A DNA stretch of 57,647 nucleotides, from the IMG/VR virus record IMGVR_UViG_3300042514_000067, positions 1 to 57,647 of that record; one strand, written 5' to 3'. Below the pieces are notes generated by a model. That model had not been told where the DNA came from. It searched no databases and worked only from the letters and a program-made list of their open reading frames with translations. Position 1 is the stretch's first letter, and every line of letters starts with the position of its first letter. Made by a program: the position numbers and the translations under genes. Positions 13,454-22,600 of this stretch are shown piece by piece. Source of the DNA: a virus.

Positions 13454-14853
13454 ACCTATCAGAATATACGTGGCCTCGTCCCCCGGGGTTCACGCCGTTC
13501 GAACATCAGAAGACAACAGCAGAGTTCCTTACAACAAACCGCAAGGCGTTCTGCTTTAACGAGCAAGGTACAGGTAAGACAGCATCAGTAATTTGGGCAG
13601 TCGACTACCTCATGACCCTTGGATTAGTGAAGCGTGTATTAGTGATCTGCCCTCTGTCGATCATGAAGTCGGCTTGGCAGAATGATTTGTTTAAGTTTGC
13701 AATACACCGTACCGTATCAGTCGCTTATGGAGCCGCACGTAAGCGCAAAGAGATTGTGAGTCTTGGTGCCGAGTTCGTTGTCATTAACTTTGATGGTGTT
13801 GGCATCGTTAAAAAAGAAATTATGGCGGGTGGGTTTGATCTCATCGTAGTAGATGAAGCGTCAGCCTATAAGAATGCGCAGACCGAGCGTTGGAAAGACC
13901 TGCGTGACCTAACAAAAGTTATCAAAGGTCTGTGGATGCTGACTGGTACGCCTGCCGCGCAATCGCCTGTGGATGCTTACGGATTGGCAAAGCTTGTGAA
14001 CCCCAAGGGCGTGTCGCCTTTCTTTGGTCAGTTCCGAGACACAGTGATGATGAAGCTCACTATGTACAAGTGGATACCTAAGCCGACGTCACAACTCATT
14101 GTGCATAAAGCACTGCAACCCGCCATTCGGTTTGAGAAAGCCGACTGCCTTGATTTGCCGCCCGTTACATTTGTTGAGCGAGATGCACCATTAACACCGC
14201 AGCAGTTAAAGTTCTACAACATACTGAAGAAGCAGATGCTGATTGAGGCCGCTGGTGAAGAGGTATCAGCAGTTAATGCTGCCGTACAAATTAACAAACT
14301 CTTGCAAATAGCTGGAGGTGCGGTGTATACGGATACGCACGAAGTAGTTGAGTTTGATGTGAGTAGTCGGCTCAACGTGGTGCAAGAGGTTATTGAAGAG
14401 TCAAGCCACAAGGTGCTTGTGTTCGTTCCGTTTACGCATACGATTGAATTACTCGAGAAGCATTTAGTAAAGCACAACATTACATGCGAAGTAATTAACG
14501 GCTCGGTCTCTGTAAACAAACGCTCCGATATTGTCAAGCAGTTTCAAGAGCAACCAGAACCAAAAGTATTAATCATTCAACCGAAGGCGGCATCACACGG
14601 GTTAACACTAACCGCCGCTAACACAATCATTTGGTATGCTCCATGCACAAGTGTTGAAACGTACTTGCAAGCCAACGCACGTATCGACCGCCCCGGGCAA
14701 GTCAACAACATGACTGTGGTACACATCAAGGGTAGCCCTATTGAGGCCAAGATGTACACGATGCTTCAGGGCAACATAAACAACCACCAAAAAGTAATTG
14801 ATCTGTACAAGCAAGAAATTTCTTCGGAAACTCTTGACAATGTAAAAAGTTAG
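13450..14853 (+). CDS. SNF2-family DNA helicase/translocase
   Basis: A 467-residue superfamily 2 helicase of the SNF2 type. Motifs in order: Q-like FTPFEHQ (14-20), Walker A NEQGTGKT (37-44), DEAS (135-138), LTGTPA (164-169), and in the second lobe ASHGLTLTAAN (381-391) and QANARIDRPGQ (407-417). Phages often carry one such gene near the polymerase; it may remodel protein-DNA complexes or help replication restart. The 3' end of the gene contains the -35 and part of the spacer of the promoter at 14834. Confidence 0.9.
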   Translation: MNLSEYTWPRPPGFTPFEHQKTTAEFLTTNRKAFCFNEQGTGKTASVIWAVDYLMTLGLVKRVLVICPLSIMKSAWQNDLFKFAIHRTVSVAYGAARKRKEIVSLGAEFVVINFDGVGIVKKEIMAGGFDLIVVDEASAYKNAQTERWKDLRDLTKVIKGLWMLTGTPAAQSPVDAYGLAKLVNPKGVSPFFGQFRDTVMMKLTMYKWIPKPTSQLIVHKALQPAIRFEKADCLDLPPVTFVERDAPLTPQQLKFYNILKKQMLIEAAGEEVSAVNAAVQINKLLQIAGGAVYTDTHEVVEFDVSSRLNVVQEVIEESSHKVLVFVPFTHTIELLEKHLVKHNITCEVINGSVSVNKRSDIVKQFQEQPEPKVLIIQPKAASHGLTLTAANTIIWYAPCTSVETYLQANARIDRPGQVNNMTVVHIKGSPIEAKMYTMLQGNINNHQKVIDLYKQEISSETLDNVKS

Positions 14854-14861
14854 AGTACACT
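14834..14861 (+). promoter_or_regulatory. sigma-70 promoter before the leader RNA
   Basis: TTGACA (14834-14839) and TACACT (14856-14861), spacer 16 bases. The -35 and spacer (TTGACAATGTAAAAAGTTA) match the promoter at 6985 at 18 of 19 bases. The expected start of transcription, about 14868, coincides with the first base of the long stem described next. Confidence 0.82.
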
Positions 14862-14868
14862 TGTATTT

Positions 14869-14962
14869 GTGTGGCAGTGGTGGGTATCGGGTTAGCGCCG
14901 ATACATGCGCTCCATTGTTGTTAGGACGAAACACTGCTTCATGTGAACTGCTACTGTCACAC
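14869..14962 (+). ncRNA. structured 5' leader RNA (new candidate)
   Basis: GTGTGGCAGTGG (14869-14880) pairs with CTACTGTCACAC (14951-14962) along all 12 positions, ten Watson-Crick and two G-U, closing a 94-base domain. Inside it GTATCGG (14884-14890) and CCGATAC (14898-14904) form a perfect 7-bp hairpin. The remaining ~46 bases could form a further arm. The domain begins where the upstream promoter should start transcription and ends 22 bases before the next start codon. A local alternative (TGTGA/TCACA, 14942-14961) would open the main stem. I do not recognise a known riboswitch class. Confidence 0.55.
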
Positions 14963-14984
14963 ACTTAACCATTAGGAGAATTAG

Positions 14985-15410
14985 ATGGACGAAGAAGTCA
15001 AGGATAGAGTTACCCCCTTAGATTTGGACAAGCTGACCACAATCTATATCAAGATCAGAGACAAACGTGCCGACAACAAACGCATGTTCGAAGCTGAAGA
15101 CAACGATCTCAAAGAGCAGATGGAAGTGTTAGAAGCACAGATGCTCGATGTATGCAAAGACATGAATGCTGATAGCATTCGCACCCCACACGGCACAATT
15201 ATTCGCTCGGTAAAGTCACGGTACTGGACGAATGATTGGGATTCAATGTACGACTTCATAGAGGAGCACGGTGCATTTGGCCTGTTAGAGAAGAGACTTC
15301 ATCAAACAAACATGAAGGAGTTTTTATCTGAGAATCCCGAAGTTCTACCACTTGGTCTCAATGTGGAGAATTCTTATTCCGTGGTAGTTAGACGTTCAAA
15401 GGAAAAATGA
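14985..15410 (+). CDS. Gp157-like phage protein (141 aa)
   Basis: A 141-residue protein: an N-terminal coiled coil (about residues 15-60), then SIRTPHGTIIRSV, a DWD..Y.FI.E segment and a C-terminus ENSYSVVVRRSK. The layout resembles Siphovirus Gp157-type proteins, which sit next to single-strand-binding and recombination genes; the role is unsettled. It is the first gene behind the structured leader, with TAGGAG as ribosome site, so it is the most likely target of any control by that RNA. Confidence 0.6.
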   Translation: MDEEVKDRVTPLDLDKLTTIYIKIRDKRADNKRMFEAEDNDLKEQMEVLEAQMLDVCKDMNADSIRTPHGTIIRSVKSRYWTNDWDSMYDFIEEHGAFGLLEKRLHQTNMKEFLSENPEVLPLGLNVENSYSVVVRRSKEK

Positions 15411-15411
15411 A

Positions 15412-16302
15412 ATGAGTAATCTCACAATCATCAACGAAGACTTGCCCGACTTCCTGCAATCAGCAGGTGTCAGCGCACTTACAAAACAACTCGCCGGTAA
15501 GACTGGCGTTAAGCGCATTGTGCCCAAAAACGGAATCTTCCGTAAGACGGTTGGTGGTGAAGAGATGGGGAAGGTCAAGGGTAGCCTAGACGTCATCATC
15601 GTTAACGCATCCCCTGCTGTGGGTCGTATCTTCTATGCAAAAGCATGGAGTCCCGATGCTGAGCCAACTGCGCCCGACTGCTTCTCTAACGACGGACGCA
15701 CACCTGATGCCGGAGCCGAGAACCCACAGTCTGAGCGTTGCGACAACTGCCAACAGAACATCAAAGGTTCAGGCATGGGCAACTCTAAGTCTTGCCGGTA
15801 CTCACGCCGTATTGCTATGGTGTTGAAAGAGGATTTCGGTACTTCACTTGAAGGCGAAGTCTATCAAATGAACTTGGCTTCTAAGTCATTGTTCGGTGAA
15901 GGCGCGGGTGAAAACACTCACACCTTTGAAAACTACTCTAAGTACTTGTCCAACAACGGCAAGAGCTTGGACTACGTTGTTACGCAGATCAGCTTCAACG
16001 AAGAGAACGACAACCAATCTGTGTTGTTCACGCCGACTGGCTACATTAACAAAGCGCAGTACGCTGTGACTAGCGAAGTAGCTAAGAAGCCTGACGTGCT
16101 GAAGATGGTCGTTATGACACCATACCAAGCTGATATGGCGGGCAAGCAAGCTAAGTTAGAAGCACCAGCCCCTAAAGCCGCCGCGCCTAAAGTTGAGTCT
16201 CCGATTGAAGAGCCGACTAAGCGTGAAAAGAAAGCTGAACCTAAACCCACAGTTAAGAAAGACCTTGACTCTGTGGTGAAGGCTTGGAGCGACGAGGAGT
16301 AA
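15412..16302 (+). CDS. probable ssDNA-binding protein with zinc motif and acidic tail
   Basis: A 296-residue protein. The middle has CDNC and a further Cys (SKSCRYSRRIAMVL), a plausible zinc site. The last 60 residues are a low-complexity Ala/Pro/Lys linker ending in AWSDEE; a flexible linker with an acidic, aromatic tip is characteristic of phage single-strand-binding proteins such as T7 gp2.5 and T4 gp32, where it recruits partners. Its place before the primase-helicase fits. No clear OB-fold motif can be read by eye, so another role is possible. Confidence 0.55.
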   Translation: MSNLTIINEDLPDFLQSAGVSALTKQLAGKTGVKRIVPKNGIFRKTVGGEEMGKVKGSLDVIIVNASPAVGRIFYAKAWSPDAEPTAPDCFSNDGRTPDAGAENPQSERCDNCQQNIKGSGMGNSKSCRYSRRIAMVLKEDFGTSLEGEVYQMNLASKSLFGEGAGENTHTFENYSKYLSNNGKSLDYVVTQISFNEENDNQSVLFTPTGYINKAQYAVTSEVAKKPDVLKMVVMTPYQADMAGKQAKLEAPAPKAAAPKVESPIEEPTKREKKAEPKPTVKKDLDSVVKAWSDEE

Positions 16303-16304
16303 AT

Positions 16305-16574
16305 ATGTCCTATGGTTACAGCCAACGCTTAGTTGACTTCATTAAAAACGATAATTCTAAGTCGTTGGATGTGGCTTTAGGAAAGTTCATACTCCGTAAC
16401 AATATTCCGGTCGCCGAAGTATCAGAAGCTCTAGGGGTAAGTCGAATGACGATTTACAACTGGCTGACCAAAGATACCCACCCCTCAAGAGAAAACGGTG
16501 TTCGGATTATTGGATGGATGAGAACCTACAAAAAAGCCCAAAGAAAAGCAAAAGAAAAAAATGTCCCACTTTGA
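16305..16574 (+). CDS. helix-turn-helix DNA-binding protein (89 aa)
   Basis: An 89-residue basic protein. VALGKFILRNNIPVAEVSEA followed by LGVSRMTIYNWL is a clear helix-turn-helix. I chose 16305 because GAGGAG lies at the right distance; a frame start at 16284 would run into the previous gene. The gene overlaps the primase-helicase start by 14 bases. With no integrase or divergent promoter around it, a transcription regulator or replication accessory is likelier than a lysogeny repressor. It is another candidate for reading the repeated palindrome. Confidence 0.72.
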   Translation: MSYGYSQRLVDFIKNDNSKSLDVALGKFILRNNIPVAEVSEALGVSRMTIYNWLTKDTHPSRENGVRIIGWMRTYKKAQRKAKEKNVPL

Positions 16575-19413
16575 TCTACTTAACACAGTACTGCCACCGG
16601 AAGGGCGCTACTGTGTGATGGGGATTGGTAAGTATCCTGACCAGAATTTTGTAGATACTAAGGAAGAGGTTGAAGAGCTAGCGCAGCGATTTGTTTCACG
16701 AAAGATTGACGTATTCTTTGGATGCGCCAAGTATGGTTCGTTAGATAACCGCACCCATGAAAATGCTAAATACTTCCGTGCTCTGTGGATGGACATTGAC
16801 TGTGGCCCAACCAAAGGTGTACCCGATAAAAAAGGCATTATCAAAGGCTATCTCGATCAGCAAACCGGACTCGATGAGTTCAAGAAGTTCTGCATTGCGG
16901 TCGGCTTACCAAGACCAATACTAGTAAGTTCTGGTTACGGCATACATGCGTACTGGCTACTAGAAGAAACAGTGTCTCGCCGAGAGTGGGAGCCACTAGC
17001 CAATCGGCTTCGTGAGTTGTGCGTTGAGCAAGGGTTGATTGTGGACTCCTCAGTATTTGAGGCTTCACGTATCCTGCGCATCCCCGGCACATTTAATTTC
17101 AAGCAGGAAGAGCCCAAAGAGGTAACAGTACTAAATGAACTGACGCCTCGCATGACATACCAAGAAGTTAAAGACTTGCTTGGTGCGCCTGAACCAAAGG
17201 ACGATGTACCCGATTTCATTCCGCGCTCAATGAGCCCGATGATGGAAGCACTCATGGGTAACAAGGTCAAGCGGTTTAAGACGATCATGATGAAGGGTGA
17301 AGGTGGGTGCGCCCAACTTAATCACTGCTTTGAAAACCAAAACGACATTGAAGAACCACTGTGGCGCTCCGCTCTTTCTATTGCAGCTTTTTGCGTAGAT
17401 GGAGACAAGGCCGCACATAAACTGTCGAACAAGCATGAGAGCTACGATGCCGTAGAAGTTGACAACAAAGTTAACAACCTACGTAGTAAAGGTGGCCCAC
17501 ATCACTGCGCGACATTTGCAAAACTCAATCCGCAAGGTTGTGAGGGTTGCATCCATAGAGGCAAAATTAAATCGCCCATCATGCTCGGTGTTGAGATTGA
17601 ACAAGCCGAAGCAGAAGATAACGAATATGCCGTCGAAGATTCAGACGGTGAGGTTGAGATACAACATATACCAGAGTACCCATTTCCATTCTTTCGTGGG
17701 AAGAAGGGTGGTGTCTACATTCGCCCTGAGAGCGAAGATGACGAAGCCGAGCCAAAACTTGTGTACGAGCATGACTTGTACGTGGTCAAACGCATGCGTG
17801 ACCCTGAGCTTGGCGAGATAGCTTTGTTTCGTTTGCACTTACCGCACGATGGTGTCAGAGAGTTCAGTATCCCCACGATGGGTATCTCTTCACCTGATGA
17901 GTTGCGCAAACAGTTGGCACACAACGGAGTTGTAGCCCACAAGTCACAGTACGAATTGCTTGCAAGGTATGTTGTTTTCTTTATTAAAAATTTGCAATAC
18001 ATTAAAAAGGCAGAGACCATGAGAACTCAGTTTGGTTGGGTCGAGGGGAACAGCAAGTTCATCCTTGGCGATCGGGAGATTACAAAAGACGGAGTGTTTT
18101 ACAGCCCACCGTCAAGCGTTACAAAAGATATTGCCGGAAAGTTAGTTACCAAAGGCTCGATGGAGAAGTGGAAAGAAGCGTTCAATATGTACGCTAGGCC
18201 GGGGCTTGAACCCCATGCGTTTGCCGCACTCACGGCATTCGGCTCACCACTGTTGAAATTTACAGGTCTTGAAGGCGCGATCATTAACGTGATTCACCCT
18301 GAGTCTGGTTCGGGGAAGTCGACAGCATTGTTTATGTGCAACAGTGTGTATGGTGAACCCAAAGGGTTGACCTCTATGTACAAGGATACGATGAACGCAA
18401 AGATGCACCAGCTCGGCGTAATGAACAACTTGCCCAATACCATTGACGAGATTACCAACCTTAGTGGCATGGAGTTCTCTGACTTGGCGTACAGCATCAG
18501 CCAAGGCCGGGGCAAAAACAAAATGAACGGGCAGACTAACACGTTGCGTATTAACAATACTAGCTGGCAGGGCATGACTTTATGCTCGGCAAACGCCAGC
18601 TTCTATGAAAAGCTAGGTGTGGCAAAGAGTACGCCCGATGGTGAGTCCATGCGTCTGCTTGAGTACAAGATTGAACCCAACAGCATCATTGATGTGCAAG
18701 AGGGTAAACAGATGTTTGACCACCAACTGCGCGAGAACTTTGGGCATGCGGGCGAAATCTACATCCAGTGGCTTGTCAATAACTTGGAAGAAGCAATAGC
18801 TTTGATGCGCAAGATTCAGGCTAGGCTTGATAAGGAAGTTCAGTTCAATCAGAAGGAGCGTTTTTGGTCAGCTGTTTCTGCGTGCAACATAGCTGGTGGT
18901 TTGATTGCGTCTCAGTTGGAACTGCACAACTACGACATGAAGGCGGTATACGAATGGCTCAAGGGCATGCTTGGGGAGATGCGGTTTGAGATTCAAGCAC
19001 CAAACTCAACACCCGTAACAATCCTTGGTGAGTTTGTTAACGCCCACATTATTAATGCTTTAGTTGTAAACGGTGAGGTCGATGCTCGTAGTAACCTGCA
19101 GTCCATGCCCATGCTCGAGCCCCGTGGAGAGCTACTCATACGCTACGAGCCAGATACCAAAGAACTCTTCATTGCGGCCAAACAATTTAAAGATTTTTGC
19201 GTGAAACAGCAAATCAACTACAAGACCACCTTGAAAGAATTGGGTAACGCCAAAATCTATTTAGAGGGTGTGAACAAACGAATGTCCAAGGGCATGAAGG
19301 TTGTATCTCCCGCAGTACGGGTGTTGAAGTTTGACGCATCTGCCGCCGAGTTCTTACAGATGGATGCCTTTGTAGCTAAAGATGAAAATCGAGACGGTGA
19401 CGTATCAGATTGA
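16561..19413 (+). CDS. primase-helicase (PrimPol-type N-terminus, DUF927/D5-like ATPase)
   Basis: A 950-residue fusion. The N-terminus is an archaeo-eukaryotic primase/PrimPol-like domain with metal site LWMDIDCG (D78, D80), SSGYGIHAYW (123-132) and VFEASRILRIPGT (165-177). A Cys cluster follows at C316, C327 and C330. The C-terminal half is a helicase-type ATPase with Walker A ESGSGKS (581-587) and TIDEIT later, in a DUF927-like setting. Together with the polymerase, the SSB-like protein and nucleases this gives a full replication set; the enzyme should unwind the fork and lay down primers. Its 3' end overlaps a small gene. Confidence 0.87.
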   Translation: MSHFDLLNTVLPPEGRYCVMGIGKYPDQNFVDTKEEVEELAQRFVSRKIDVFFGCAKYGSLDNRTHENAKYFRALWMDIDCGPTKGVPDKKGIIKGYLDQQTGLDEFKKFCIAVGLPRPILVSSGYGIHAYWLLEETVSRREWEPLANRLRELCVEQGLIVDSSVFEASRILRIPGTFNFKQEEPKEVTVLNELTPRMTYQEVKDLLGAPEPKDDVPDFIPRSMSPMMEALMGNKVKRFKTIMMKGEGGCAQLNHCFENQNDIEEPLWRSALSIAAFCVDGDKAAHKLSNKHESYDAVEVDNKVNNLRSKGGPHHCATFAKLNPQGCEGCIHRGKIKSPIMLGVEIEQAEAEDNEYAVEDSDGEVEIQHIPEYPFPFFRGKKGGVYIRPESEDDEAEPKLVYEHDLYVVKRMRDPELGEIALFRLHLPHDGVREFSIPTMGISSPDELRKQLAHNGVVAHKSQYELLARYVVFFIKNLQYIKKAETMRTQFGWVEGNSKFILGDREITKDGVFYSPPSSVTKDIAGKLVTKGSMEKWKEAFNMYARPGLEPHAFAALTAFGSPLLKFTGLEGAIINVIHPESGSGKSTALFMCNSVYGEPKGLTSMYKDTMNAKMHQLGVMNNLPNTIDEITNLSGMEFSDLAYSISQGRGKNKMNGQTNTLRINNTSWQGMTLCSANASFYEKLGVAKSTPDGESMRLLEYKIEPNSIIDVQEGKQMFDHQLRENFGHAGEIYIQWLVNNLEEAIALMRKIQARLDKEVQFNQKERFWSAVSACNIAGGLIASQLELHNYDMKAVYEWLKGMLGEMRFEIQAPNSTPVTILGEFVNAHIINALVVNGEVDARSNLQSMPMLEPRGELLIRYEPDTKELFIAAKQFKDFCVKQQINYKTTLKELGNAKIYLEGVNKRMSKGMKVVSPAVRVLKFDASAAEFLQMDAFVAKDENRDGDVSD

Positions 19414-19576
19414 CTGGTCTAAATTCCGGCGCGGTTATTCTTTCTTTGTACCTTGCATTGACGAGAAAGCCGCCCGGGAAACAATTGCGGCAATAAGTAA
19501 ACGGCTAAAGATGGCTACTGTTACGAAAGTAGTTATAGAAGAGGGCATAAAAGGTTTGCGGGTGTGGCGAGTTTAG
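19382..19576 (+). CDS. small protein of unknown function (64 aa)
   Basis: A 64-residue basic protein, MKIETVTYQIDWSKFRRGYS. FFVPCIDEKAARETI then a basic helix and VVIEEGIKGLRVWRV suggest a small alpha/beta fold. It begins inside the end of the primase-helicase gene (32-base overlap) and is the last + strand gene before the terminator. Similar short proteins follow replication genes in other phages, function unknown. Confidence 0.6.
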   Translation: MKIETVTYQIDWSKFRRGYSFFVPCIDEKAARETIAAISKRLKMATVTKVVIEEGIKGLRVWRV

Positions 19577-19631
19577 GCTACACTGAAACCACTGTCATGA
19601 AGTCCTTGGTTGAGTTTTCCACTCTCCTCTT

Positions 19632-19660
19632 ATCCCCAGCTAATCACTGGGGATTTTTTT
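19632..19660 (+). terminator. intrinsic terminator at the meeting point of the two arms
   Basis: ATCCCCAG (19632-19639), loop CTAATCA, CTGGGGAT (19647-19654) and a run of seven T. It ends the + strand transcripts. The last codons and stop of the - strand gene (19644) lie in its loop and stem; on the - strand no T tract follows, so it acts mainly in one direction. Confidence 0.9.
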
Positions 19661-22600
19661 CGGCCTTACGTTTAGCCGCCATCTCTTCGGCTCGGCGATC
19701 TAAGCGGTCTCGCAATTTATCTGCAGGTTCCCCAATAATTGAAACATTTTTTTCTGTAATAGCTACACCGGCGCGAGAACTTGCACGTTGTTCAGCTCTT
19801 GCAAGAAGTGAATCATAGATTGCATCGGCATCAAGCCCAAACGCTGGGTACTTCTTATTAAACTTGGCCACTTCGTTTTCAATGATGTCTTGGAACTTAT
19901 CGTCCCCTGCATCAGTTTCTTTACGGCGTTCAAAATCAAGTCTGTTCAACAACAAGTTGCGTTGGTTATTAATTTTTTGTTCGATACCAGAATATTTAAA
20001 CGCTGGCCCTTGAGTAGCCGCAAGGATGTCAGGACGGAAGCCAATGGCTTGACCAATTATTTCACCCGTCTTTACATCGTCTTTACCGACTAGCTCAACA
20101 CCACGACCGGTCTTCATGCCTTCATCTGCGTATTTGTTAGCAACCACAAGATTACGGACTACAGCGGGAAGCATGCGCTCCATCATCTTCTGATAGTCAC
20201 CCATTGCGTAGGCATCGTAGGCGTCGGCAAAACCAAGTAACAGACTTGCGGTTGGGCCACCAAAGTGGTCTAGCATAAAAGCAATTGCGCTTTCCCTAGA
20301 AGTCTTAGTCTCTTTACTATCTCGGCCCCATAGATCGGCTAGTCCAACACGCGAAGCAATATCTTCTCCAGTGATTGCATTTAACGGGCCACGAGCAATT
20401 AGGTCGCTTACGGGTACACCACCAAGCTTGACGTCACCTAAGTTCTCAGGAAGGAATACTTCAAAGAACCAAGTTTTAAAGTCAATGTCTTTAAGTTCTT
20501 CAGGCCAATCTTCATCAAGCTCTAATTGACCCCAAGCCCACCCAGCGAGTCCCATAATAGGATTGATTAGGGCCATGTTTGCCGCACCCGCAAGGAGGAA
20601 AGAAGTGCCCATCATGCCGAACAACTTAGTGGCTGCTTCTTTTTTGCCTTCTTTATTAAGGAAGGGGAGCATCTTCTTAAAGTTAGTTAGCATCAGCAAA
20701 GACATCTGCAATGGATACGTCTTAAACTGGAACGCAATCTTACCAATACCCTGTTGCATAAACCGTGGACGGTTTGTAATGTCGTAGTTACCAAGTGCTT
20801 CGTTAGTAGAGTCAACAGCTTTCTGGACAGCAGTGTCGTAGTCAAGCCCTTGCTTCTTACCTAATCTATACGCAGCGAGGTAGACGGCCTCACGACTTAA
20901 GCGCTCAGTGTTGTGCATCAAAGCGCCGACCATCAAGTTTGCAAGACGCTTACCTTTACCTACGACACCTTCAAACTGCTCGGTGGACATGCTCTTGTAG
21001 CCCCACACCAAGGAGGCATAGGTTGACTCAGATACACCGCGTGACGTCATCTCACTAATTGCTTTGCGCTCATCAGCAGGGAGGGTTTTATTATTTGCAA
21101 TACTTGGCGCAGAGATAGAGGTTGTGCCGTCTGGGTTAGGGCGGAACACGCTGTACTGATTGACTAACGTAGCCATCTTTGCAAGTTCAGTAGCCGCACC
21201 GGTAACGTTGTTGTAGTTACCACCAAGCACAGGTAAGCCGGAAATGAATACGCTAGAAGGCTGAATCAAAGCCGACGCAGCAGAAGACAGGTACCAGAAG
21301 TAAGACGCTTTGTTTGCTATACCAGCAACGGATTCACTTAGTGAACCGTGAGCGCCAGATAGCGCCATGTTGACACGCTTCTCAGCTTCTTGCACAAACG
21401 GAGACAACTCTTCACGTTCCCCAATTGAGTCACGCGCCTCTGATAATGCAAGGCGAAGTTGTGGCGCATACTTTAGGCGTGCCAACTGAATGGATTGCTT
21501 AGAAGCAGTAGTTGCAATGTTTTGCTGTAAGTCTGTGCTAAAACCAGCCCGACCCTTACGATGGGTAAACTGCCTACGGAAAGATTGCTCAGGCATTGTG
21601 GTCAGATAGATTTGGTAAACCGCATCTTTTAAACCTTCTTTAGCTTCGGGCGAGCCCATGTCTTTGGCATCAATTGCCGCAAAAACTTCCTTGAGCATTG
21701 TGCTAGCGTCCTGTGATGCGGCGCGTAACTCTTTCAAGTCATTACCTTGCACAAACTCTTTATCGGCTACTAGCTCAGCTAGGGATTTACCTCGCTCTGC
21801 CGCCATTTGTTTAGCCGCTTCGTTGCGCTCTGCGCGGGTCTCAAACAAATAAAATTGACGGTTGTCACCAGAACCAATAGCTAAGAAGAAATCACCACGG
21901 CGCACCAACGGGAAGAAAGGCCTAATCCGTGACTCGGCTTCAAACGTCTTACGCAAGACAGCCATCAAGTTTTTCTTTTCCTCGGGGGACATGCCCTGCA
22001 TGTTGCCTATTTGCTCATCTAATATGTCGGAGTACAACTCAATGATTGACTCATAGTAATCCCGCAACTGCTTGTACATGCGTTGACCAACAGAGCCGAG
22101 TGCTTTGTAGTCGGCATCAAGTTGCTTGCTACGTATACGGGTGTTGGTATCAGACGGGTCTACCTCTGCTAACGTAGTGCCGTACACAAAATCTGCAAAC
22201 TGCTTGCGGCTAAGCTTAGGGTCTTCTTTGAACCCGCGATTCATAGAATCAATAACTCGTTCAGCGCCAACCAAGAATTGCTGAGACATACCCAACATAC
22301 GCTGCAGTTGAGTGTTAGCTTTGTTTAGCGCAGGTATACCCGCATCAGCGGCCCACTTAGCCAAGAAATCAAACGTGGGAAGGCGCACAGTAGCTTCTAG
22401 TCTTGTATATCCTAGGTCGCTAGTTACGTTAGCCAAGATTTGGCGTACCGCTTTGGGGTCACGTGCCAACTGCATTAGCTCAACATTCTTAGCCGCGTCG
22501 CCCTCATTAGACAAGCGCACTTTTTCTTTTGCGATCTTTACGTCTCTGGCAAGCTGAAGCGCAGAACGCTGCACTTTACTGTCGGCTTCTTCGTTGAACT

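Noticed and set aside
8381-13925. Extra palindrome copies (CTAACAAAAGTTA-type at 8381 and 13909, CTAACAGAAGTTA at 2757)
   Set aside because: Two or more mismatches that break the symmetry, and all lie in the middle of genes away from start sites; expected by chance.
14869-14962. Possible tRNA or tRNA-like gene
   Set aside because: There is no T-loop GTTC-type sequence, no anticodon arm at the right place and no 7-bp acceptor with CCA-like end; the outer stem has 12 pairs. A leader RNA fits better.
16305-16574. HTH protein as a lysogeny repressor
   Set aside because: No integrase, Cro-like divergent gene or operator-promoter pair is next to it; it is embedded in the replication operon.
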